The notes under the pieces: generated by a model
Told to the model about the DNA's origin: nothing
Databases searched by the model: none
What the model saw: the letters and a program-made list of their open reading frames with translations, nothing else
IMG/VR virus record: IMGVR_UViG_3300009183_004431
Span: 1-22,301 of that record
Strand: one strand, 5' to 3'
Source of the DNA: a virus
Length of the DNA: 22,301 nucleotides
Part shown: positions 7,703 to 15,894 of the stretch, piece after piece
Numbering within the stretch: the stretch's first letter is position 1
How the letters are laid out: each line of letters opens with the position of its first letter
Program-made: the position numbers and the translations under genes

Positions 7703-8049
7703 TTAAATCTATTGCTCCCATGGGCCGCTACATGCAAACTACTGGTGGTAGCCCGATGACACCATATATCAGTCCCGGAGCACAAGGTGCTGGCCAAGTT
7801 AGATACAATACTAATGCCAGTAACATGGAAGTTTGGGATGGTGTTGCTTGGAAGGAAATCAGTGCCAACTATGCCAGCATTGGATTAACTGGCGAAGCTG
7901 AATCGTTGTTGGATTGGGTTCGAGTCAAACGTGATGAAGAGACCAAGTTCAAATCTTTAATGGAATTGCACCCAGGCATCCAAGACTTGAAAGAAAAATT
8001 AGATATGATGGTTGCGTTGGTGACAAAGGAGCAAGATGGAACAAGATAA
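7699..8049 (+). CDS. Phage protein with fibre/decoration-like RYNT...WDGVAW motif
   Basis: 116 residues in a tight overlapping array. Residues about 28-55 read GQVRYNTNASNMEVWDGVAWKEI. This recalls a short motif often seen in phage tail-fibre, head-fibre and other virion surface proteins (G-x-R-Y-N-T followed by an aromatic strand ending in W). The C-terminal half is helical and charged (DWVRVKRDEETKFKSLMELH, then KEKLDMMVALV). It may be a small virion or decoration protein, but it is placed among non-structural genes and no full homologue is recognised. Overlaps the dpdA-like gene by 14 bases. Confidence 0.7.
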   Translation: MIKSIAPMGRYMQTTGGSPMTPYISPGAQGAGQVRYNTNASNMEVWDGVAWKEISANYASIGLTGEAESLLDWVRVKRDEETKFKSLMELHPGIQDLKEKLDMMVALVTKEQDGTR

Positions 8050-9553
8050 TTTAACAGCAAAACAAAACGACTACGCAGTATTTTTACCTGCCATCAGCAG
8101 TTTTTATTCCACGTATGTGGGCAAACAGAGATTTGAAAAATTTGTGCCCGATGATCGTATGCCTGCTGGCCTCCAAGACATGGAACAATTAAATTGGCTA
8201 AACAGTCAAAAAGCATTGTTTCCCTACAAGTGGAGCCTGTACTCTGCAGGACACGCTGATTTAGATTTAACACGCAAATCTCCCAAAGAAGACATGGTTC
8301 GCAATCGTGAAGCTGGCACAACATTGTTGTGTGACTCAGGAGGGTTCCAAATTGCCAAAGGTGTTTGGCCCGGAGAGTGGGCCAACCCCAAAGACAAGAA
8401 CGCTGAAAAGAAACGCAGAGCTGTGTTGGAATGGCAGTGCGGTATTGCCACACATGGCATGACCATGGATATCCCCACTTGGACTTGTACCAATCCTGAG
8501 TGGGCCAAAGCATCAGGCATCTACAGCTACGATGATGCTGTAAATGCCACCAAGTTCAACAATGAATACTGGATGCACAATCGACACGGCGATACTAAAA
8601 TCCTAAATGTATTACAGGGTGCCAACCATGCTGATGCAGATCATTGGTACGAGACCATGAAGGACTACTGTAATCCCAACAAGCATCAGCGTCCGTTCGA
8701 TGGATGGGGCATGGGTGGACAAAACATGTGTGATGTTCACTTGGTGTTGCGACGCCTAGTAAACCTCATGCATGATGGATTGTTGGAATCGGGCTTGCAC
8801 GATTGGATGCACTTCTTGGGCACTAGCAAATTAGAGTGGGCAGTGTTGCTCACTGACATTCAACGTGCTGTACGCTATCACCACAACCCCACATTTACAA
8901 TTAGTTTTGATTGCGCAAGTCCTTTCCTGGCCACTGCAAATGGACAATTGTATCACAGCATTGTCACTAAAAATCGTGACAAGTGGAGTTATCGTATGAG
9001 CTCTACTGTGGACAATAAAAAATACGCAGTTGATAGCAGATTGTTCGGCGATGCTGTACGCCAAGATGGTATCCACAAAGTGTTTGAAGATAGCCCAATT
9101 TCACAACGTCTCAAAGTTTCAGATATTTGTTACTACAAGCCCGGTGACCTAAATAAAATTGGCAAGGAAGGCAAGACATCGTGGGACAGTTTCAGCTACG
9201 CATTACTAATGGGTCATAATGTTTGGATGCACCTTGAAGCAGTGCAACGAGCAAACCGAATCTATGATGGTGGTGAAGGGCCAGACATGCTGTTGCACCC
9301 AAATGACCGTTGGTATGATTTCCGTAGTGTAATTAATCGAGTATTTGCGGCCCGGGATCGCCAGAAGAGCTTGCAAATAATTGATGATCATGCTAATATA
9401 TGGGAACGTGTGATTGGCACCCGTGGCTATACCGGTAAGCGAGCAGTGAATGCTCATACCATGTTTAACAACTTGTTTGAGGTCGACAACTCCTCAGACG
9501 CCGATGATGACCTTAACCCAGAACTGCTAGAAGCATTAGAGGACAGTGTATAA
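8036..9553 (+). CDS. dpdA: DpdA-type 7-deazaguanine DNA transglycosylase (TGT paralogue)
   Basis: 505 residues. ATG 8036 has AAAGGAG nine bases before it. Hallmarks of the tRNA-guanine transglycosylase barrel are present in order: CDSGGFQ (D100, the base-recognition or acid/base Asp), NVLQG, a GMGG substrate loop (G225-G228), and ISFDCASPF with the likely nucleophile D292. H394 in MGHNVWMHLEAVQ aligns with the TGT zinc histidine, but the CxCxxC zinc motif is missing (only one Cys, in DICYY). Extra length and this divergence point to the DpdA branch, which swaps guanine in DNA for preQ0 or a derivative, rather than to a bacterial tRNA enzyme (about 375 residues). Modification protects phage DNA from restriction. 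FolE later in the window fits this. A tRNA-directed role cannot be excluded. Confidence 0.85.
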   Translation: MEQDNLTAKQNDYAVFLPAISSFYSTYVGKQRFEKFVPDDRMPAGLQDMEQLNWLNSQKALFPYKWSLYSAGHADLDLTRKSPKEDMVRNREAGTTLLCDSGGFQIAKGVWPGEWANPKDKNAEKKRRAVLEWQCGIATHGMTMDIPTWTCTNPEWAKASGIYSYDDAVNATKFNNEYWMHNRHGDTKILNVLQGANHADADHWYETMKDYCNPNKHQRPFDGWGMGGQNMCDVHLVLRRLVNLMHDGLLESGLHDWMHFLGTSKLEWAVLLTDIQRAVRYHHNPTFTISFDCASPFLATANGQLYHSIVTKNRDKWSYRMSSTVDNKKYAVDSRLFGDAVRQDGIHKVFEDSPISQRLKVSDICYYKPGDLNKIGKEGKTSWDSFSYALLMGHNVWMHLEAVQRANRIYDGGEGPDMLLHPNDRWYDFRSVINRVFAARDRQKSLQIIDDHANIWERVIGTRGYTGKRAVNAHTMFNNLFEVDNSSDADDDLNPELLEALEDSV

Positions 9554-10059
9554 TGAATCGAGATGGACACAGCAATGTTGATTTTTTTACCGGCATTGAG
9601 GTAGAGCGCACACCTGCATTTGGTAAACGCACTTTGTTTGTTGTAGGCATACAGCCTGTTGCTGACATTGAAGCAAAACTCATTGGTGCTGAACACATTT
9701 TCTTTGGGGCCAATCATAGTTTTAATCCACGGCGCGATGATCATTTAGAATGGCAACGATGGGAAAGTATGATACAACGCTTTCTTGACAAGGGTTATCT
9801 ATGCTCGTTGGATATTCCAATGTCGGCAGTTGAGCAGTTTAATGACGGTGGATTAAACGAGTACAACAATTTTATTCCACAAATCCGAATCAGCTTGCCC
9901 TACATCCGCTTATGGAATTATAATACAATGATCAAGCTTGATGATCGAGACTTTGCGGCAACCAATCCTGGAGTTTGGTGTCATCGACTACACAATTTAA
10001 TGGACCCGGCTGTATTTACAGATTGGGATCATTACGAACAAGACAAGGTATTAAAATAA
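9553..10059 (+). CDS. Conserved unknown protein paired with dpdA
   Basis: 168 residues; its ATG overlaps the dpdA-like stop by one base (TAATG), with AGAGGA upstream, so the two are almost certainly made together. The sequence has strands and helices in alternation (TLFVVGIQPVADIEA, HIFFGANHSF, YLCSLDIPMSAVEQF) and a motif-rich C-terminal half with RLWNYNTMIKLDDRDF and NPGVWCHRLHN. The density of W, H, D and C there suggests a functional site. I cannot name the family. Tight pairing suggests it supports base modification, for instance as a partner subunit or in substrate handling. Confidence 0.75.
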   Translation: MNRDGHSNVDFFTGIEVERTPAFGKRTLFVVGIQPVADIEAKLIGAEHIFFGANHSFNPRRDDHLEWQRWESMIQRFLDKGYLCSLDIPMSAVEQFNDGGLNEYNNFIPQIRISLPYIRLWNYNTMIKLDDRDFAATNPGVWCHRLHNLMDPAVFTDWDHYEQDKVLK

Positions 10060-10064
10060 GCAGT

Positions 10065-10871
10065 ATGACCAAATTAGCAGTTTGCGGTGATAGCTGGTTT
10101 AGCTCTGATCTTGAATGGCCTGATCGTAGCTTTGGTGAGATTCTTGCCAGGCAACTCAACTATGATTTAATTAGTCTTGCAAGAGGAGGTTGTAGCAATG
10201 TTGCTATAGCCTTGCAAATAGATCAAGCCATTGCCATGAAAGCCGATGTTGTGATTATTGGTACAACAACTCCTGACAGAATTGAAATTCCAATTTTAAC
10301 AAAAAATCAAAACATGTGGAACGCTTTGAAATCTGCATTTAATTGGGCAAGCTTTGATGAGCGACAATTGGCTATCTATAAAAAATCACGCAAGCTAGCA
10401 AACATTAAATATAGTCCACATCCTGATCTAAGTTCCAAGCATGACTTTTTGATTGACCCCTGTATTATCAGTGAGAGCATGAATAATCTTGCGTTTCACG
10501 GACCAAACTCAGACAACTACAAAGACGATTTGACATCAGATCAATATCAAGCATTGCAGGCTTACATGTTGTACCTTTATGATTCCAATTTAAAACGCCA
10601 GACCGACGCCTGGATTATCGGTGCCGCGTGTCACCGATTAACTAATGCAAAGATTCCTTTTTTGCTGTTTATTGAGTCGTTGTTTACCGACGATTTTAGG
10701 CCAGACATTGAATGGATCCCGCATGAAAATATTGTGGAGCCCCGGGAATTTAGTTACGGTAAGATGGTCAAACAGGATTTACCAAGATTTCATTACTGTC
10801 CAGAAGTTGGTGGTAAAATATTTGCCAACTTTATCCAGTCACGTTTACCAGAACTTAAAGGCAGCTTATGA
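10065..10871 (+). CDS. SGNH/GDSL-type hydrolase-like protein
   Basis: 268 residues from ATG 10065; an in-frame GTG far upstream (9975) would overlap the previous gene and is unlikely. The N-terminus has the block I motif CGDSWFS (G8, D9, S10 nucleophile), then a GG-C-S-N segment (ARGGCSN) like block II, a strand DVVIIGTTTPDR, and near the C-terminus a D238...H243 pair in QDLPRFHY followed by a GGKIFANFI helix, which fits the catalytic Asp-His region. Such enzymes are often esterases or acyltransferases on sugars. Its place between dpdA and the sugar genes may mean it acts on a glycan, but no substrate can be assigned. Confidence 0.7.
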   Translation: MTKLAVCGDSWFSSDLEWPDRSFGEILARQLNYDLISLARGGCSNVAIALQIDQAIAMKADVVIIGTTTPDRIEIPILTKNQNMWNALKSAFNWASFDERQLAIYKKSRKLANIKYSPHPDLSSKHDFLIDPCIISESMNNLAFHGPNSDNYKDDLTSDQYQALQAYMLYLYDSNLKRQTDAWIIGAACHRLTNAKIPFLLFIESLFTDDFRPDIEWIPHENIVEPREFSYGKMVKQDLPRFHYCPEVGGKIFANFIQSRLPELKGSL

Positions 10872-11065
10872 GCAAAGGATCAAGATCAAGACCATTTAGT
10901 GTAAGCCAAAAACAGTTTGGCAACAACTTTGATGCAATCTTTCGCAAGCCTGATCCAAGAGTGATTGAAGACCAAAAGAACGAAGATGAAGCATTTGAAA
11001 AAATTTTATTAAAACAGGAAACTAACAATGAATCAAGCACAGAGAGAAACAGTGGAAAGAATTAA
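10868..11065 (+). CDS. Small charged phage protein of unknown function
   Basis: 65 residues, overlapping the previous stop by ATGA with AAAGG six bases before the ATG. The start MSKGSRSRPFSVSQ and the following FGNNFDAIFRK are typical of a short protein seen next to replication or modification genes in marine T4-like phages. The rest is charged, probably disordered, and rich in N, S and K at the end. It overlaps the next gene by 38 bases. No function recognised. Confidence 0.65.
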   Translation: MSKGSRSRPFSVSQKQFGNNFDAIFRKPDPRVIEDQKNEDEAFEKILLKQETNNESSTERNSGKN

Positions 11066-11468
11066 ACAACGTGCAGATAGAAAAATTTGGGTCACCTTCC
11101 GCAAAGAAGGCATCCACAAGTATCCAGCTGCCGCCTCGGATCCTGCATTGGCAACCGGTGATGAGTACGATGTCAGTTTTCTTGGCGTGCCTCATAGACA
11201 CATCTTTCATTTCCGTGTGTGGATTGATGTATTTCACAACGATCGCGACATTGAGTTTATCCAATTCAAACGCTGGTTAGAGAAACTCTATGCTGGCGGA
11301 ACACTGGAACTTAATTTTAAATCCTGCGAGATGATTGCAGATGATCTGTATCTACAAATTGCCGATCGTTATCCTGATCGTGCAGTATGGATTGAAGTGG
11401 CCGAAGATGGTGAAAACGGCTGCATCATTAAATATGAAACTCACCGCCCTCAACTTGTTAGTGTTTAA
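11028..11468 (+). CDS. Possible QueD/6-pyruvoyl-tetrahydropterin synthase-like (T-fold) protein
   Basis: 146 residues, with AGGAAA ahead of ATG 11028. Spacing of key residues recalls the T-fold of QueD: H30 in KEGIHKYP and H56/H58 in GVPHRHIFHFRVWID as a potential zinc triad, then IEFIQFKRWLE in place of the usual DF-x2-LK helix, LELN in place of LDHxxLN, SCEMIAD (E101) in place of PTxE, and IEVAEDGENG near the end in place of the VxET strand. The catalytic Asp-His pair of QueD is not seen, so chemistry may differ or the resemblance may be misleading. In the queuosine pathway QueD works between FolE and QueE; the nearby dpdA and folE genes make this reading attractive. This is an inference. 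Confidence 0.6.
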   Translation: MNQAQRETVERIKQRADRKIWVTFRKEGIHKYPAAASDPALATGDEYDVSFLGVPHRHIFHFRVWIDVFHNDRDIEFIQFKRWLEKLYAGGTLELNFKSCEMIADDLYLQIADRYPDRAVWIEVAEDGENGCIIKYETHRPQLVSV

Positions 11469-11482
11469 GAGAGAAAAACAAA

Positions 11483-11704
11483 ATGGCAAAACCTACATTT
11501 GCACCCAACCCCCGTGTTCAACAAATTTTTGAAGACTTGGAAAAGTTTTTAGAATTTTGTCAAGATTATGGGTATCGTTACAACGAAACTGACCTATATA
11601 ATTGGAAAAGTTATGCCTACCAACAGTTCAGTAAATTTGCACAAGGCAAGTTTGCCAAGGACATGTGGCTGCAAGATTCTCGCCCAGTATTTCGTAGGTA
11701 TTGA
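11483..11704 (+). CDS. Small conserved phage protein of unknown function
   Basis: 73 residues. ATG 11483 follows AAGAGAG. Mostly helical (RVQQIFEDLEKFLEFCQDYGYRY, then LYNWKSYAYQQFSKFAQGK), ending in a basic tail with aromatic residues (PVFRRY). It looks like a compact, soluble helical protein. I recognise the general type from other marine phages but know of no function. It closes the tightly packed modification block; six bases separate it from the glycosyltransferase. Confidence 0.7.
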   Translation: MAKPTFAPNPRVQQIFEDLEKFLEFCQDYGYRYNETDLYNWKSYAYQQFSKFAQGKFAKDMWLQDSRPVFRRY

Positions 11705-11710
11705 TTATAA

Positions 11711-12904
11711 ATGAGAAAACTCTACTACATGGGCTTGGAGAGCTACGAAGCCCGTTATACACTACAACTAACAGAGTGGAACCGACGTGTGTTTGACCGT
11801 AGAGGTCTCGACGTGGTGTATGTTCCCGGAACTACTATTGATAACAGCCAAGCTATCTCAGTAGGACAAGTGCTAGACGCACATGGACGCAGTTATTTTG
11901 GCATGAGCCAGATGATGAATCTGGTTCAACTGATGAAGAATGGAGAGGTCACCAGTGCGGATGTTATCTATTTTGAAGACATGTTTCAGCCCGGTATCGA
12001 AAGTCTTCCTTATATCCTTAATCAGGTTCCTGCTGATCAACGTCCTCGTGTGTATGTGCGCTGTCTTGCTCAGTCCATTGATCCTGATGACTTCGTGCAT
12101 GTATGGGGTATGGCGAAATGGATGGGCCTCTACGAACAAATGGTTAACGAGTTCGTGGACGGAGTTCTTGCCACAAACGAGGAGATGGTTGCTCATATGC
12201 GCATTGCTGGATGGCGTGCTCCTATATATAATATTAGTGGCCTAGCATTTGGCAAAGAGGAAGTGTTAGAACGCATTGGCGGCGCAGAGAATATCAAACC
12301 TTTTGACCAACGCAGTATGCGTGTTGGGTTTGCGGCACGATTCGATCAAGAGAAACAACCAGGTTTCTTTATGGACTTGGCACAACATATCCAGGAAGAC
12401 CGACCTTGGATTAAGTTTGCTATTTTCTCAGGTGGTCCGTTACGTAGTAACAATCCAGACTATGTAACTCGCGCTTGCCAAATGATGGCAGATGGTAAAT
12501 TAGAAATTTACGATAACATAAGCAAAAATAATTACTACGCCCATCTCAATGATACTCGTGTGCTTTTTAATTGTGCGTTACAAGACTGGGTTTCTAACAC
12601 AGTCTCTGAAGCAGACACTCTTGGTGCTAATGTATTATATCCTGCATATCGCAGTTTCCCTGAAACTTTTGCAAATGATGCTGATAGACTTTATGTTCCC
12701 TGGAGCATAGAAGATGCGACATCAAAACTTTTAAGATTGTTAGAGGACAAACATTCTAACATTGGCAAGATTAGCGACTGGAACAATGGCACAATCGATC
12801 GTGTAGTTGACATCATCCAGGGCAAAGGTGAACAGTGGAATCGTGCGGGTAATAGATACCGCGACCATGTGGCGGCGGCTAAGTATCATATGAGAAAGGA
12901 TTGA
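11711..12904 (+). CDS. GT-B fold glycosyltransferase
   Basis: 397 residues. The C-terminal half follows the GT-B nucleotide-sugar domain: MRVGFAARFDQEKQPGFF (203-220), with R210 and EK (214-215) typical of GT4-like donors sites, IKFAIFSGG (234-242), LEIYDNIS, then SNTVSEADTLGANVLYP and FPE, giving the Glu pair (E300, E318) around the donor sugar. The N-terminal half is the acceptor domain. The enzyme would move a sugar from a nucleotide donor, plausibly the one built by the genes that follow. Phage enzymes of this fold can act on modified DNA bases (as in T4), on proteins or on surface glycans; the acceptor cannot be told here. Confidence 0.85.
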   Translation: MRKLYYMGLESYEARYTLQLTEWNRRVFDRRGLDVVYVPGTTIDNSQAISVGQVLDAHGRSYFGMSQMMNLVQLMKNGEVTSADVIYFEDMFQPGIESLPYILNQVPADQRPRVYVRCLAQSIDPDDFVHVWGMAKWMGLYEQMVNEFVDGVLATNEEMVAHMRIAGWRAPIYNISGLAFGKEEVLERIGGAENIKPFDQRSMRVGFAARFDQEKQPGFFMDLAQHIQEDRPWIKFAIFSGGPLRSNNPDYVTRACQMMADGKLEIYDNISKNNYYAHLNDTRVLFNCALQDWVSNTVSEADTLGANVLYPAYRSFPETFANDADRLYVPWSIEDATSKLLRLLEDKHSNIGKISDWNNGTIDRVVDIIQGKGEQWNRAGNRYRDHVAAAKYHMRKD

Positions 12905-12907
12905 TAC

Positions 12908-13855
12908 TTGAAAATAGTTTATGTTACCGGATGCTTGGGATTTATAGGTGGACATGTAACTCAACAATGTCTTGAACGTGGTTGGCGTGTGATGGGTGTG
13001 GACAAAAAAACCTACGCTAGCAACCCAGAGTTGTTAGATGAGTTTGAGGCAAATCCAAACTTTAAATTTTTACAACAAGATATCAATGATCTTGAATTGC
13101 TCTACGACTGTGATTATGTGATTAACACCGCGGCTGAATCTCATGTAGACAACAGCATCATGAGTAGCGATGTGTTTTTGCGGAGTAACATTAATGGAGT
13201 GCATCACTTGCTTGAATTAATTCGAGCAATGCCGCCAGTTCGTAGACCAATTTTCTTGCATTTCAGTACTGATGAAGTTTATGGAGACATTGTTGAAGGT
13301 AGTCACACCGAGCTTGACATCCTAACACCAAGTAATCCATACAGTGCCAGCAAGGCTGCAGCCGACATGCTGGTCTTGGCCTGGGCACGTACTCACAACA
13401 TTCGTTATGTGATTGTTAGACCCACAAACAATTATGGTATTGGTCAGTATGTAGAAAAACTAATTCCAAAATCAATCAAATTCTTATCACTAAATCGCAA
13501 AATTGATTTGCATGACAATGGAAATCCCAGTCGAGTTTGGCTGCATGCAGGTGACACTGCTCGTGCTGTGATACACATCATTGATCAAGGGGTCACTGAT
13601 GAAATCTACAACATAAGTGGCAATGCTGAAATGCCAAATCGAGAAGTAATAAAAAAAATACTGTCTTGCTATTTTGGAGTTGATCACGATCATGACTGGG
13701 AATCTTTTGTTACCCCCAGTTCTAGACAAGGGCAAGACGTAAGATATGCCATCGATGATAGCAAACTAAAAAAACTGGGCTGGTCAGCAACTGCTGATTT
13801 TGATCAAGAATTGAGCCAGGTAGTCAACCACTACAGGAATAATTTTGTATGGTAA
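12908..13855 (+). CDS. NDP-glucose 4,6-dehydratase, RmlB-like
   Basis: 315 residues from TTG 12908, set by AAGGA (12896-12900) seven bases earlier; the first residues already form the nucleotide-binding strand. It is an extended short-chain dehydrogenase with TGCLGFIGG (NAD binding), DKKTYASN and AAESHVDNSI as in RmlB, STDEVYG with the dehydratase-specific Asp-Glu pair (D122, E123), YSASK (Y145, K149) and RPTNNYG. These predict conversion of an NDP-glucose to the 4-keto-6-deoxy sugar, the first step of most deoxysugar routes. The nucleotide (dTDP, UDP or CDP) is not certain. It is somewhat shorter than E. coli RmlB (361). It feeds naturally into the E1-type enzyme two genes on. Confidence 0.9.
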   Translation: MKIVYVTGCLGFIGGHVTQQCLERGWRVMGVDKKTYASNPELLDEFEANPNFKFLQQDINDLELLYDCDYVINTAAESHVDNSIMSSDVFLRSNINGVHHLLELIRAMPPVRRPIFLHFSTDEVYGDIVEGSHTELDILTPSNPYSASKAAADMLVLAWARTHNIRYVIVRPTNNYGIGQYVEKLIPKSIKFLSLNRKIDLHDNGNPSRVWLHAGDTARAVIHIIDQGVTDEIYNISGNAEMPNREVIKKILSCYFGVDHDHDWESFVTPSSRQGQDVRYAIDDSKLKKLGWSATADFDQELSQVVNHYRNNFVW

Positions 13856-14574
13856 AGAATTATTTGGTATGTTCGGTTCGGCCTATTTCAGAAAATTGGA
13901 TGGGCAATGATAGTTCACAATTATATTTAGACTATCAAGAAATGTATCATTTAAGACTGGCCAGTTTTCGACATTTTGTAAAAGAACCATTTGAAACAAT
14001 ACTGTGGACGGATCCTGCCACCAACGGCGATACTTGTGCATATCAAAATTGGCTAGATATCAAAGAATTGTGGCACCGGGAACCTTGCAACATATTTTGG
14101 GCAGGGGCCGACACACTTATGATCCGACCCACAGAATTGTTTTCTGACAGATTCTCCCAGTATCGATTGTTTAATTATACTGATCCAAAAAGTTATAAAG
14201 ATTGTATACACCATTTCAACGATGATATACAATATTATCCACATACCATGTTGGACCAGGTATGGAAACTTGGAGAAGACTGGCTAGAACTAAGAGAAAC
14301 TCATCCTGACCGTAATTGGGGTTTTGATCAGTTAAGGCATAATGCTATGTTTTGGAGCCAAGACATTGACGAGTCTGATCGATTACATCCAGAGATGGCC
14401 TATCAAGCAATGCGTTTAAGGTTCTTGGATCAAAATGCAATAACTTGGCACGATGAATGGAACCGTATATCCATAAATCAGGCACACATATTGCATTTTC
14501 ACGGCAGTCGAGGTAGTCAGGAAGTGATAAACATCATGAGAGAAATTTCTAATCAGTTTGGAATTAAATTATGA
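13849..14574 (+). CDS. Glycosyltransferase-like (GT-A type) protein, tentative
   Basis: 241 residues, overlapping the dehydratase by seven bases, with AGGAA upstream. The strand NIFWAGADTLMIRPTELF (81-98) resembles the metal-binding strand of GT-A enzymes that use simple donors (AD-x-L in place of DxD). It is followed by an aromatic acceptor-like region (YRLFNYTD) and WGFDQLRHNAMFW, which recalls the DQ segment after the active site in GT8/GT32-type proteins. The C-terminal HILHFHGSRG contains the late histidine strand also common in that group. Location inside the sugar island supports the reading. A glycosyltransferase of another family, or a non-enzymatic relative, is possible. Confidence 0.65.
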   Translation: MVKNYLVCSVRPISENWMGNDSSQLYLDYQEMYHLRLASFRHFVKEPFETILWTDPATNGDTCAYQNWLDIKELWHREPCNIFWAGADTLMIRPTELFSDRFSQYRLFNYTDPKSYKDCIHHFNDDIQYYPHTMLDQVWKLGEDWLELRETHPDRNWGFDQLRHNAMFWSQDIDESDRLHPEMAYQAMRLRFLDQNAITWHDEWNRISINQAHILHFHGSRGSQEVINIMREISNQFGIKL

Positions 14575-15893
14575 AACAAATATTAGAAGACATTAAAAAA
14601 TATATTGATGCTAAACATGCTGCCAAGACTTGGGAAGCAGGTAAAGACTTTGTAAATTATGCAGGTCCGCACTTCGACTCAGATGAGTATGTGGCTGCCG
14701 CAGAAGCATTGTTAAACGGTTGGCTAGTAATGGGCAATAAAAGTCTAGCATTTGAACGCAGTTTTCCTGAACAGTTTGGCAAGACTCGTGGAGTGTTGAC
14801 CAATTCAGGTAGTAGTGCCAACTTGCTCATGATGGCTGCCATGAAGTCCAAGCGTGGTTACAATTTTCCTGCTGGCACCAAGGTGTTGATGCCCATTGCT
14901 GGATTTCCCACCACATTGAATCCAACTATTCAAAATAATTTTACACCTGTATTTTGCGACATTGAAATTGATACCTTGAACATTGATCTAGTTCAGGCTG
15001 AACAACTACTTGCCAACGATCCTGACATACGAATTATTACATTTGCTCATGTGTTGGGCAATCCTCCTAACATGGACCATGTCATGGAACTAGTTGAACG
15101 ACACAATCTTGTGTTGCTTGAGGATTGTTGCGATGGCCTAGGTACCACCTACAAAGGACAACCCCTGGGCAGTTTTGGTCTCATGGCATCATGCAGTTTT
15201 TATCCAGCACATCATATGACCATGGGTGAAGGTGGTTTTGTGGCCATGAACGATGCTCAACAAGAAGTTATTGTGCGCTCGCTACGTGAATGGGGTCGTG
15301 GATGCTACTGTGTTGGACCCGATGCCAACAAGTTAAAATGTGGCACATGCGGCAAACGTTTTAACGAGTGGATCCCAGAAATGCCCGGAGAAATATTTGA
15401 CCACAAGTATGTGTATGACGAGATTGGTTACAATCTAAAACCCATCGAACTACAAGCAGCCATGGGTCTTGAACAAATCAAGAAACTGCCCGAAATACAT
15501 GCTTTGCGTCAACGCAACTACAATTTGTTGTTTGCCATTTACGAAAAGTACGAAGAGTTTTTCCACTTGCCACGTGCTAGAGAACATGCAGATGTAAGTT
15601 GGTTTGCATTTCCTCTTACCATTAGAGCAGGAGCACCGTTCACACGCAACGACATTGTAGACTACTTGGAAGAGCGTTTGATTCAAACTCGTCCTTACTT
15701 TGCTGGTAACATCATGTTGCAACCTGCTTACAGTCATTTGATGAATCCTGCAGACGCACGTGACAATTACCCTGTGGCCACTTTCACCATGAAGAACACA
15801 TTCTTCCACGGATGCAGCCCAGTTATCACGCCGGAACAAATTGAGTACATTGGTGAACAGGTGGATGGTTTTATGAGTTTGTTTGGAGGTTAA
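14571..15893 (+). CDS. rfbH: CDP-4-keto-6-deoxyglucose-3-dehydratase (E1) family, RfbH-like
   Basis: 440 residues, the size of RfbH/E1. It has the DegT/StrS aminotransferase fold, but the PLP lysine is replaced: SFYPAHHMTMGEGG has H214-H215, where the first His takes the Lys position. This marks PMP-dependent 3-dehydratases. The iron-sulfur ligands keep the E1 spacing: C187, 57 residues, C245, one residue, C247, then C260 in CGTCGKRF, with an extra Cys at 257 and a slightly longer loop than E1 (12 instead of 7 residues). The reaction removes the C3 hydroxyl of a 4-keto-6-deoxy sugar with electrons from a separate reductase (E3), not seen here. Related SpnQ uses a TDP sugar, so the nucleotide is open. 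Overlaps the previous gene by ATGA. Confidence 0.93.
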   Translation: MKQILEDIKKYIDAKHAAKTWEAGKDFVNYAGPHFDSDEYVAAAEALLNGWLVMGNKSLAFERSFPEQFGKTRGVLTNSGSSANLLMMAAMKSKRGYNFPAGTKVLMPIAGFPTTLNPTIQNNFTPVFCDIEIDTLNIDLVQAEQLLANDPDIRIITFAHVLGNPPNMDHVMELVERHNLVLLEDCCDGLGTTYKGQPLGSFGLMASCSFYPAHHMTMGEGGFVAMNDAQQEVIVRSLREWGRGCYCVGPDANKLKCGTCGKRFNEWIPEMPGEIFDHKYVYDEIGYNLKPIELQAAMGLEQIKKLPEIHALRQRNYNLLFAIYEKYEEFFHLPRAREHADVSWFAFPLTIRAGAPFTRNDIVDYLEERLIQTRPYFAGNIMLQPAYSHLMNPADARDNYPVATFTMKNTFFHGCSPVITPEQIEYIGEQVDGFMSLFGG

Positions 15894-15894
15894 T

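Noticed and set aside
8094-8513. Minus-strand ORF of 139 codons within the dpdA-like gene.
   Set aside because: It lies opposite a clearly coding gene with intact motifs, and its translation has no recognisable domain; a shadow frame. The same applies to the other minus-strand ORFs, such as 1428-1811 and 15450-15839.
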